Shown here piece after piece: positions 1-5,641 of a stretch of 5,729 nucleotides of DNA. The position numbers and the translations under genes are program-made. The notes beneath the pieces were generated by a model. It worked only from the letters and a program-made list of their open reading frames with translations, made no database searches and was not told the DNA's origin. Every line of letters starts with the position of its first letter. Position 1 is the stretch's first letter. This DNA comes from Gammaproteobacteria bacterium (GTDB taxonomy: Bacteria > Pseudomonadota > Gammaproteobacteria > Woeseiales > Woeseiaceae). Location: assembly GCA_002685275.1 (NCBI GenBank), contig NYWX01000013.1, positions 14,595 to 20,323 on the forward strand. The letters are read 5' to 3'.

Positions 1-66
1 TGTATTTTTGTCGCCGCTAAATTGACTCACAATTCCGTAAGGCTTATTAAATAAAATAAAAGGCAT
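1..66 (-). CDS. RluE-like 23S rRNA pseudouridine synthase, N-terminal fragment (runs off left edge)
   Basis: Only the first 22 codons lie in the window. They start at an ATG (minus strand, 66-64) and read MPFILFNKPYGIVSQFSGDK before continuing past base 1. The ILFNKPY...QF core matches the start of the catalytic domain of RsuA/RluE-type pseudouridine synthases; as I recall it, E. coli RluE reads VILFNKPYDVLPQFTDE there. Enzymes of this group convert a specific uridine of rRNA (in RluE, 23S rRNA) to pseudouridine in the cytoplasm. The catalytic Asp (GRLDxxSxGLL motif) lies outside the window, so activity cannot be judged. The frame is closed upstream by TGA at 87-85 and this is the only ATG, so the start is firm. 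There is no N-terminal S4 domain, as in short RluE forms. The gene is divergent from the glycosylase gene. RluE rather than another RsuA-family member is an inference from a short stretch. Confidence 0.72.
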   Translation of the reverse strand, partial: MPFILFNKPYGIVSQFSGDKNT

Positions 67-77
67 AATTAAAGTAT

Positions 78-106
78 TTGATGCTCAAAAATCAGATACA
101 TATTAT
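78..106 (+). promoter_or_regulatory. Putative promoter for the udg-uvrC-pgsA operon
   Basis: TTGATG (78-83), a 17-base spacer and TATTAT (101-106) form a sigma70-like promoter with 4/6 and 5/6 matches to consensus. TATACT at 104-109 is an alternative -10. Transcription would start near 113, about 30 bases before the ATG at 143. The -10 overlaps the minus-strand TATAAT of the divergent gene almost completely. A further candidate, TTGACT (22-27)/TATTAA (45-50) with a 17-base spacer, lies inside the RluE-like coding region. Confidence 0.42.
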
Positions 107-129
107 ACTAATGGGGGTTAAATAAAGAA
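102..129 (-). promoter_or_regulatory. Putative promoter for the RluE-like gene
   Basis: Read on the minus strand, bases 107-102 form a perfect TATAAT -10 hexamer. A poor -35 candidate (TTCTTT, 129-124) lies 16 bases upstream. Transcription would start near base 95, leaving a leader of about 30 bases before the ATG at 66. The -10 is convincing; the -35 is not. Confidence 0.45.
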
Positions 130-142
130 GCACTTATTAGAC

Positions 143-772
143 ATGCTTGAATCCTATAATCCGCATTGTCAGAAATGTGAAAGACTTGGTAAATTCCTAG
201 GCAAGGTTAAGAAAGAAAATACGTCTTATTTCTGTAAACCAGTTCCTGCATTTGGAGATAAAGGTGGCCAACTATTAATCGTAGGTTTAGCGCCAGGAAT
301 GCATGGTGCAAATCGAACTGGCCGACCATTTACCGGAGATTATGCAGGTGTTTCCTTATATGAAAATTTATATAAATATGGCTTTAGCAATCAAGCTGAA
401 TCAACCTCAATGAAAGATGACCTGAAATTAATTAACTGTCAGATTACAAATGCTGTTAAGTGCTTACCTCCCCAAAATAAGCCAATTGGCAGTGAAATAA
501 ATAATTGTAATGTTTATTTGAAAAATGAAATAACAGCGCTTAAAACAAATTCAATTATCTTAACACTTGGCGGGATAGCGCATCGTGCGGTTATCAAATC
601 ACTGAATTTACGGCAAACAGACTATAAATTTGGCCATGGGAATGAATTTAGTATTGATAATTTTAGGTTGATAAATTCTTATCATTGTAGCCGCTATAAT
701 TTAAATACAAAGCGCCTCACATTACCAATGTTTGAAGATGTATTTAAGCGTATAAGTTATCTTTTAAAATAA
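143..772 (+). CDS. Uracil-DNA glycosylase, family 5 (UDGb-type), Fe-S
   Basis: A 209-residue cytoplasmic base-excision repair glycosylase that would remove uracil, and in family 5 often other deaminated bases, from DNA. Motif 1 is GLAPGMHGANRTGRPFTGD (48-66), the family 5 form; the E of family 4 GEAPG is replaced by L. Motif 2 is YHCSRYN (180-186), where the family commonly has HPSxxN, followed by the typical TKRLT. C9 and C12 (CxxC), C107 (VKCLPPQNKP) and C122 are spaced as the four 4Fe-4S ligands of families 4 and 5. The length is normal. The start is the first ATG after an in-frame TAA at 119; an AAAGAAG stretch (124-130) lies 12 bases upstream, too far to be a good ribosome site. It is the first gene of the operon, 4 bases before uvrC. 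Family assignment is strong; substrate range is inferred from the family. Confidence 0.9.
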   Translation: MLESYNPHCQKCERLGKFLGKVKKENTSYFCKPVPAFGDKGGQLLIVGLAPGMHGANRTGRPFTGDYAGVSLYENLYKYGFSNQAESTSMKDDLKLINCQITNAVKCLPPQNKPIGSEINNCNVYLKNEITALKTNSIILTLGGIAHRAVIKSLNLRQTDYKFGHGNEFSIDNFRLINSYHCSRYNLNTKRLTLPMFEDVFKRISYLLK

Positions 773-776
773 GAAA

Positions 777-2603
777 ATGTCAGAAAATTTTAAAAATGCA
801 AAGAAATTTCTTCGTGAATTACCAAATAAACCGGGTGTTTATTGTATGTTAGGCGCTAAAGATAATGTTTTATATGTGGGTAAGGCTAAAAATTTACGAA
901 AACGATTACCAAACTATTTTCAAAATGAACTGAGAGACTCAAAATCTAATTTATTAATGTCAAAAGTTTTTAATATTGATATTACGATCACGCATACAGA
1001 AGCAGAAGCATTAATTCTTGAATATAACTTAATTAAGAAAAATAAGCCTCGTTACAATGTTGTTCTAAGAGACGATAAGAGCTATCCATACATTTATATA
1101 TCGACTGAGCATCCTTTTCCTAGAATTGAGTTTAAGCGGCGGGCTAATAACTTGAGAGGTAAGTTTTTTGGTCCTTATCCGAATGTTACTGCTGTTAGAG
1201 AAACGCTAACAGAGCTTCAGAAGGTTTTTCTGGTTAGACAATGCAAGGATAGTTATTTTAGGAATAGATCAAGAGCTTGTTTGCAATATCAGATTAAGAG
1301 ATGCTCAGCTCCATGCGTTGGGGCGATCAGTAAAGATAGCTATGCAAATGATGTAAGGTCTACTATGCAATTTCTGGCAGGTAATAATAAATCTATCGTT
1401 AATGCACTGGTCAGACAAATGGAATCATGTTCAGAGGAGCAGGAATATGAAGAAGCTTCTAAATATCGTGATCAAATAAGCCGATTGAAAGAAATTCAAG
1501 CTAAACAATTAGTTGCAACTAATAAGAAGTCAGATATAGATATTCTGGGAATTGCTTCTGACGGGTTTGTGCATTGTATTACAATTATATCGGTAAGAAT
1601 GGGGGCAGTAATAGAGAGTAAGAATCATTTTTTTAAATTAAATGGCAATGTCACCAAGCAAGATATCCAGCATGGCTTTCTTACGCAATATTATTTAGGT
1701 GCAAAGCCACCAAGTGAAATTATTGTTCCTGTAGAGGCTCTTGGTTCTGATGTTCTAGTTAATGTATTGTCAAAAAAAGCCTCCAAAAAAATAAGAATAA
1801 GCAATAAAGTTCGTGGCGATCGATTGGGTTGGCTTAAAATGGCAGATAAAAATGCGATCTATGGGCTTGAATGTAAGGTTTCTAGCGAAGCTTCTATGAA
1901 GGCCCAATTAAATGCATTGGGTGAACTATTTATGTCTGGAAAAACACCAGAAAGAATAGAATGTTTCGATGTTAGTCATATTTCTGGAGAAGCCACCGTA
2001 GCATCATGCGTGGTTTTTAATCAAACGGGACCAATAAAGAGTGATTACAGGCGTTTTAATATAAAATCTGCTGTTGCAGGTGATGATTATGCGGCCTTAT
2101 CTGAGGCCGTTGGGAGGCGTTACAAGAGAATAAAAAATGGTGAGGAATTACTTCCTAATATATTATTCTTGGATGGTGGAAAAGGGCAATTATCAAAATG
2201 TTTATCCATACTTAATGAGATAAAGATCAAAAATATAGTTGTTATTGCCGTTGCTAAGGGTAAAAGCCGAAAACCCGGTCACGAGCAGTTATTCTTAACT
2301 ACGCAGGATCAGCCAATCAATCTTGCATCTGACTCTCCAGCTTTGCATTTAATCCAACGTATCAGGGATGAAGCACATCGCTTCGCCATCACAGGACATC
2401 GCCAAAGACGAAGCAAAAATAGAAAGCAATCACGATTGGATGGCATTGAGGGCTTGGGTCCAATTAAGCGCCGTGACTTATTAAAACAATTTGGTGGGAT
2501 ACATGGAGTCATGAAGGCGGGCATTGATGATTTAGTTAAAATTAATGGTATTAGTAAATCACTATCAATTAGAATTTTTAATAATTTGCATAATCATAGC
2601 TGA
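777..2603 (+). CDS. uvrC: UvrABC system protein C (excinuclease subunit)
   Basis: The nuclease of nucleotide excision repair, which cuts the damaged strand on both sides of a lesion after UvrA/UvrB loading. All domains are present in 608 residues, the usual length. The N-terminal GIY-YIG nuclease (3' incision) shows GVY at 20-22 and YVGKAKNLRKRL at 33-44. Four cysteines (156, 168, 176, 180) have the same 12/8/4 spacing as the Fe-S ligands reported for E. coli UvrC (C154, C166, C174, C178). The UvrB-binding UVR motif lies at about 210-240. The RNase H-like 5' nuclease has D398 (ECFDVSH), D466 (FLDGGKGQ) and H534 (RDEAHRFAI). Tandem helix-hairpin-helix DNA-binding motifs occupy about 552-603. 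The ATG lies 4 bases after the glycosylase stop with no clear Shine-Dalgarno, so translational coupling is likely. No key residue is missing. Confidence 0.98.
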   Translation: MSENFKNAKKFLRELPNKPGVYCMLGAKDNVLYVGKAKNLRKRLPNYFQNELRDSKSNLLMSKVFNIDITITHTEAEALILEYNLIKKNKPRYNVVLRDDKSYPYIYISTEHPFPRIEFKRRANNLRGKFFGPYPNVTAVRETLTELQKVFLVRQCKDSYFRNRSRACLQYQIKRCSAPCVGAISKDSYANDVRSTMQFLAGNNKSIVNALVRQMESCSEEQEYEEASKYRDQISRLKEIQAKQLVATNKKSDIDILGIASDGFVHCITIISVRMGAVIESKNHFFKLNGNVTKQDIQHGFLTQYYLGAKPPSEIIVPVEALGSDVLVNVLSKKASKKIRISNKVRGDRLGWLKMADKNAIYGLECKVSSEASMKAQLNALGELFMSGKTPERIECFDVSHISGEATVASCVVFNQTGPIKSDYRRFNIKSAVAGDDYAALSEAVGRRYKRIKNGEELLPNILFLDGGKGQLSKCLSILNEIKIKNIVVIAVAKGKSRKPGHEQLFLTTQDQPINLASDSPALHLIQRIRDEAHRFAITGHRQRRSKNRKQSRLDGIEGLGPIKRRDLLKQFGGIHGVMKAGIDDLVKINGISKSLSIRIFNNLHNHS

Positions 2604-2619
2604 GCTTTATGATATAGAC

Positions 2620-3180
2620 ATGAAAATTACATTTGCTAATTTACTAACCATGCTTCGTATTGCTGCAATTCCTGTTGTTGTAATTTGTTTCTATATCCAA
2701 AATGAAAGTGCTAGACCGATTGCGGGTATTATTTTTGGGGTAGCAGCAATTACAGATTTATTAGATGGTTATGTAGCAAGAAATTTTGGACAAATGTCAC
2801 GTTTTGGGGCATTTCTGGACCCCGTTGCGGACAAATTGATGGTTGCGATCGTGCTTGTTTTACTTGTTCAGTCTGATCCAGGTTGGTATGTTGATATCAT
2901 AGCTGTGATCATTATTGGTCGCGAAATTACCATATCTGCATTAAGGGAGTGGATGGCAACCATCGGTGATAGGGGTAAAGTGGCGGTATCATGGTCAGGT
3001 AAATTGAAGACCACATTACAAATGTTTGGTATTGGTTTTATGGTTTACCTGCAACCAATCTTGGGCATTGATGTTTATGCGCTTGGATTCACATTTCTAC
3101 TGTTGTCCGCAGGCATGACTTTGTGGTCAATGTTCAAATACCTTGAAGCTGCATGGCCATCTATGCAGAAAGAGTCATAA
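2620..3180 (+). CDS. pgsA: CDP-diacylglycerol--glycerol-3-phosphate 3-phosphatidyltransferase
   Basis: An inner-membrane enzyme that makes phosphatidylglycerophosphate from CDP-diacylglycerol and glycerol-3-phosphate, the committed step to phosphatidylglycerol and cardiolipin. The CDP-alcohol phosphotransferase signature D-x2-DG-x2-AR-x8-G-x3-D-x3-D is complete: D46, D49, G50, A53, R54, G63, D67, D71. Hydrophobic segments at about 12-26, 33-46, 73-84, 91-100, 132-147 and 152-169 fit the multi-helix family fold. The frame is open back to an ATG at 2545, which overlaps uvrC. I chose the ATG at 2620 because MKITFANLLTMLRIAAIPVV matches the usual PgsA N-terminus and gives a normal 186 residues; the 25 extra residues look like uvrC read out of frame. 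The gap from uvrC is 16 bases, and uvrC-pgsA is a widespread pairing. No clear Shine-Dalgarno is present. Confidence 0.96.
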   Translation: MKITFANLLTMLRIAAIPVVVICFYIQNESARPIAGIIFGVAAITDLLDGYVARNFGQMSRFGAFLDPVADKLMVAIVLVLLVQSDPGWYVDIIAVIIIGREITISALREWMATIGDRGKVAVSWSGKLKTTLQMFGIGFMVYLQPILGIDVYALGFTFLLLSAGMTLWSMFKYLEAAWPSMQKES

Positions 3181-3207
3181 ATTATTTATTAAGCTTTATA
3201 ACTGTCT

Positions 3208-3945
3208 ATGAATTTAAATATTTTTAATAAATTATCCTTACTGCTAATTATATTATTGGCGTCATGTGCGACTCTCAAAGAGCAAAATCCATACCTACTT
3301 GTTTATCCAAACCTAGAGGGCGACTATAGATATGGTGAAGTTGTTCTAGAGAATGAAAATGTAATCTTACAAAAATTAATTGTTGGTGCAGGACAATGGG
3401 AAGGAATACATTCGCACCCAGGTAATCAGCTCTATGTTCACATTCGTGGTGGTGAGTGGTCAGGAAAGCTTGATGGCGAATTTGAGTATTATGGAGAAAT
3501 TGATCAAGATGGGTCAGTTGGTTGGATGGATGCCATTCCAGAATCAGCAGGCCATAATTCAGGAAATACTGGTGATAATGACATTGAATTAATTTATGTA
3601 ACCTTAAAAAAAGATACCCCTTTATATCCTCAGAATAAAAAAAATACATATTCCTCTATCAATCAATCATTAGAGCTACTCTTTGAGAATGAGCGCCTTA
3701 TTGCGCACAGGCAGAAACTTGAGCCGGATCAATGGCACAATACCCATAATCTTCCTGGAGATCAGCTATATATTTTTATCAAAGGAGGGCAGTGGGCATT
3801 TAAAAAAAAAGGAGAGCTATATAATTCTCAGTTATATAAAGCTGGATCAGCAGGGCTGATGAAGAAAAATACATCAGAAGAAAGTTTTAAGTATGGAAAT
3901 ACTGGCAGTTTGCCCATAGAGGTCGTTTGGGTGACCTTAAAATAA
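3208..3945 (+). CDS. Putative outer-membrane lipoprotein with two tandem cupin domains
   Basis: The function is unknown; what is visible is a secreted double cupin of 245 residues. A type II signal peptide ends in the lipobox LASC (C20), with A at +2, so outer-membrane sorting is expected. Two related domains follow, at about 30-134 and 155-245. Domain 1 has QW-x3-HSHPGNQLYVHIRGGEW (Q63 to W84) and IPESAGHNSGNTG (110-122), giving H68, H70, Q74 and H116 as a plausible metal site; Q replaces the usual Glu of cupin motif 1. Domain 2 repeats the pattern (QW-x3-HNLPGDQLYIFIKGGQW, then YGNTG), but L182 replaces H70 and F227 replaces H116, so it is probably structural. A nine-A run lies in domain 2 (3802-3810). 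It starts 27 bases after pgsA without a clear Shine-Dalgarno; TATAAC (3197-3202) could be a local -10. The cupin call is based on motifs only; enzyme and small-molecule binder are both possible. Confidence 0.75.
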   Translation: MNLNIFNKLSLLLIILLASCATLKEQNPYLLVYPNLEGDYRYGEVVLENENVILQKLIVGAGQWEGIHSHPGNQLYVHIRGGEWSGKLDGEFEYYGEIDQDGSVGWMDAIPESAGHNSGNTGDNDIELIYVTLKKDTPLYPQNKKNTYSSINQSLELLFENERLIAHRQKLEPDQWHNTHNLPGDQLYIFIKGGQWAFKKKGELYNSQLYKAGSAGLMKKNTSEESFKYGNTGSLPIEVVWVTLK

Positions 3946-3948
3946 ACA

Positions 3949-4263
3949 ATGAAGTGTTTAAATTATATGAATACGAACCATTTAAAAAATATCATCTTAT
4001 TGGGTTTACTTTTTTGTTCTTTATCTGGATGTGGTACCACACAGAGAATAGAGGCATTGGAAAATTATATAGGTCAAAATATCGATAACATCGTGCTTAC
4101 AAAGGGTGTGGCAACATCAACTTTTCAAACTTCAACAGGCAGTAAAATATATGAGTGGAAAAAAGTTTATGGAATTATTGGTAAAAATTGCTGGGCAGAA
4201 AGATTGGTTGTAGATAAAAAGGGTATCGTGACGCAATATGCCTTATCAGTATTGTTATGCTGA
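3949..4263 (+). CDS. Small putative lipoprotein, possibly BamE/SmpA-like fold
   Basis: A protein of at most 104 residues that I cannot assign to a named function. A hydrophobic stretch (about 14-27) ends in the lipobox LSGC, so C28 should be lipidated, with G at +2 favouring the outer membrane. The mature part of about 77 residues reads IGQNIDNIVLTKGVATSTFQ, then GSKIYEW, CWAERLVVDKKG and a terminal Cys. This resembles small BamE/SmpA-like lipoproteins that carry a 'G.P......G...Y.W' pattern followed by a paired C...G...C, so C81 and C104 could form a disulfide. The ATG at 3949 follows the cupin stop by 3 bases; the ATG at 3967 (residue 7) would give a more ordinary 22-residue signal segment and is an equally likely start. 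Neither has a Shine-Dalgarno sequence. It is probably co-translated with the cupin lipoprotein. The lipoprotein call is good; the fold is a guess. Confidence 0.72.
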   Translation: MKCLNYMNTNHLKNIILLGLLFCSLSGCGTTQRIEALENYIGQNIDNIVLTKGVATSTFQTSTGSKIYEWKKVYGIIGKNCWAERLVVDKKGIVTQYALSVLLC

Positions 4264-4304
4264 TTTGACAGTACTTTTGAAGATTTATTTTCTATTATTG
4301 TAAT
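4264..4304. other. Convergent intergenic spacer without a recognisable terminator
   Basis: This spacer of 41 bases separates the stop codons of the small lipoprotein (+) and the flavoprotein (-). It is AT-rich but shows no GC-rich hairpin with a T-tract in either direction, so where the two opposing transcripts end cannot be read from the sequence. Confidence 0.5.
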
Positions 4305-5525
4305 TTAAGCAACTAAACCAGCGCTATATCCTGAGGACCAAGCCCATTGGAAGTTATAACCGCCAAGATGGCCGGTTACATCGACAACTTCACCTATAAA
4401 AAATAATCCAGAGTGACTCTTAATTTCCATTGTTTTGGAATCTACAGCATCTGTATTTACACCGCCCAAGGTCACCTCAGCAGTTCGATAACCCTCAGTT
4501 GATGCAGGTTTTATTTTCCAAGCATTCAGTTTGTAACCAAGCTTTTTTAGATCATCATTACTTATTTCAAGAAATGCTCGATCTCTAATAGGTTGCCACC
4601 AGAGAGTTTCTAGATTGGTAACTAATGCTTTTGGAAGTAGGGTGGTAAGATATTTTTTAAGAGTCGATTTTTCCATATTTTGTTTTTGAGATAACAAAGC
4701 TTCAGTTGCATCAATATTGGGGAGTAAATTAATAGTAATCTCACCACCAGGGCTCCAATAATTGGAAATTTGAAGGATAGCTGGACCACTCAACCCTCTA
4801 TGGGTAAATAACATCGACTCTTCAAAAACTTTATTATTACTCTCGATTGCCACTGGTAAAGAGATGCCTGATAAATTTTCACATAGATTTTTTATTTCAC
4901 CAGTAAACATAAAAGGAACAAGACTAGCTCTTCGTGTAACTAACGGAAGATCAAATTGTTGAGCTAACTCATAACCAAAACCACTTCCACCTAATTTGGG
5001 TATTGAAAGGGCGCCTGTGGCAACAACTAAGGACTTGCATTGCACTGTATGTTTATGAGTTGAGTTAGTTATTACCTTCAGTTGATAAGGAAAAAGTGTA
5101 CCCTCATTTTTATTATTGGATACCTCCTTTATGTCTGTGTGTGTTTCGATAAGAACATCCATCTCACGGCATTCTTTAAGCAGCATATTGAGGATATCTT
5201 TTGAGGATTTTTCACAGAATAATTCGTGGTGATTTTTTTCCACGTAGTTAATATTATGTTTTTCGACCATGGCTATAAAATCATATGGCGTATATTTATT
5301 CAGAGCAGACTTACAGAAATGAGGATTGTTTGATAAGAAATGATCTGCCTCGACAAAAAGATTTGTAAAATTACATCGCCCACCACCAGACATAAGTATT
5401 TTTTTCCCTACTTTATTGGATTTTTCAAGAATTAAAATACTTTTATTTCTTTTGGCGGCAGTTATGGCACACATAAGACCAGCGGCACCTGCACCTAGAA
5501 TTATTATATCGAAATTTTTATTGAT
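4305..5525 (-). CDS. HI0933/YhiN/BaiN-family NAD(P)/FAD-dependent oxidoreductase, with no standard start codon
   Basis: A flavoprotein of the HI0933 (YhiN) family. The cellular role of most members is unknown; the BaiN relative reduces a bile-acid intermediate. The conserved frame begins at about 5525 and gives 406 residues, a typical length. Motifs, counted from 5525: FAD-binding FDIIILGAGAAGLM (5-18), E34 ending the second Rossmann strand, SGGGRCNFTN (46-55), ATGALSIPKLGGSGFGYELA (169-188), and C-terminal GEVVDVTG plus GGYNFQWAWSSGYSAG (about 378-403). No ATG, GTG or TTG lies between the in-frame stop (5534-5532) and the ATG at 5474. Starting at 5474 would lose GAGAAG, so I place the start at ATC (5525-5523), where family members have ATG before NKNFD-like residues. 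The alternatives are a true truncation from 5474 or a sequence error. A minus-strand TATAAT (5554-5549) fits a start at 5525. The gene faces the lipoprotein operon and diverges from tRNA-Gly. Confidence 0.88.
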   Translation of the reverse strand: MNKNFDIIILGAGAAGLMCAITAAKRNKSILILEKSNKVGKKILMSGGGRCNFTNLFVEADHFLSNNPHFCKSALNKYTPYDFIAMVEKHNINYVEKNHHELFCEKSSKDILNMLLKECREMDVLIETHTDIKEVSNNKNEGTLFPYQLKVITNSTHKHTVQCKSLVVATGALSIPKLGGSGFGYELAQQFDLPLVTRRASLVPFMFTGEIKNLCENLSGISLPVAIESNNKVFEESMLFTHRGLSGPAILQISNYWSPGGEITINLLPNIDATEALLSQKQNMEKSTLKKYLTTLLPKALVTNLETLWWQPIRDRAFLEISNDDLKKLGYKLNAWKIKPASTEGYRTAEVTLGGVNTDAVDSKTMEIKSHSGLFFIGEVVDVTGHLGGYNFQWAWSSGYSAGLVA

Positions 5526-5548
5526 GTGAGTTCAGCTATTTAGTGTAG

Positions 5549-5554
5549 ATTATA
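5549..5554 (-). promoter_or_regulatory. Putative -10 of the flavoprotein gene
   Basis: Read on the minus strand, bases 5554-5549 form a perfect TATAAT. Transcription would start near 5542, giving a leader of about 17 bases to the ATC at 5525 or about 68 bases to the ATG at 5474. No good -35 is found at 16-18 bases; the place where one should be is occupied by the inverted repeat at 5563-5580. Confidence 0.4.
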
Positions 5555-5562
5555 AAACAATA

Positions 5563-5580
5563 CTAGCTGACTTAAGCTAG
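5563..5580. repeat. Short inverted repeat, CTAGCT-N6-AGCTAG
   Basis: Bases 5563-5568 (CTAGCT) and 5575-5580 (AGCTAG) form a perfect 6-base inverted repeat around GACTTA. A related half-site, TCAGCTA (5532-5538), is an inverted match to TAGCTGA (5564-5570). The repeat is followed by A's, not T's, on the plus strand, and on the minus strand T's precede it, so it is not an intrinsic terminator. Its position over the -35 area of the flavoprotein gene would suit an operator. It could also be chance in AT-rich DNA. Confidence 0.3.
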
Positions 5581-5604
5581 AAAAAACATAAGTAAAATGT
5601 AGCA

Positions 5605-5632
5605 TTGTGAATTAATAATGTTGTGCTAAAAT
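5605..5632 (+). promoter_or_regulatory. Promoter of tRNA-Gly
   Basis: TTGTGA (5605-5610, 4/6) and an extended -10 TGCTAAAAT (5624-5632, hexamer 5/6) are separated by 16 bases between the hexamers. The expected start at about 5639-5641 leaves only 1-3 bases before the mature tRNA 5' end, so the primary transcript would have almost no 5' leader. Confidence 0.6.
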
Positions 5633-5641
5633 ACACGCTCT

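Noticed and set aside
22..50. TTGACT-N17-TATTAA as the main operon promoter
   Set aside because: The match is decent, but it lies within the start of the RluE-like coding region and about 90 bases from the glycosylase start; the intergenic candidate is better placed. It is kept only as a possible second promoter.
1..54. Open plus-strand frame at the left edge as the end of an upstream gene
   Set aside because: The minus strand of the same bases gives a clear pseudouridine-synthase N-terminus (ILFNKPY...QF), which explains the stretch better than 17 unrecognisable codons.
81..125. A 14-codon plus-strand reading frame (MLKNQIHIILMGVK) as a leader peptide
   Set aside because: It overlaps the candidate -35 and -10 of the operon and has no ribosome site, attenuator-like codon run or downstream hairpin.
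2309..2524. Minus-strand reading frame of 71 codons inside uvrC
   Set aside because: It lies opposite the well-conserved UvrC C-terminal region (RNase H-like and HhH domains), resembles no family and has no promoter.
2545..2619. Upstream extension of pgsA by 25 codons
   Set aside because: It overlaps the UvrC HhH region, and PgsA proteins begin at the MKITFANLLT-type segment; the extension is out-of-frame uvrC sequence.
3187..3202. Near-palindrome TTATTAAGCTTTATAA after pgsA as a terminator
   Set aside because: The stem is almost all A-T with mismatches and no T-tract follows, so it cannot be supported as an intrinsic terminator.
3380..3592. Second plus-strand frame of 70 codons within the cupin gene
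   Set aside because: It is wholly inside cupin domain 1 in another frame, without a recognisable motif or ribosome site.
3275..3649. Minus-strand reading frame of 124 codons opposite the cupin gene
   Set aside because: The plus strand carries clear duplicated cupin motifs and a lipobox; the minus product is His/Leu-rich in the way expected of a complement reading.
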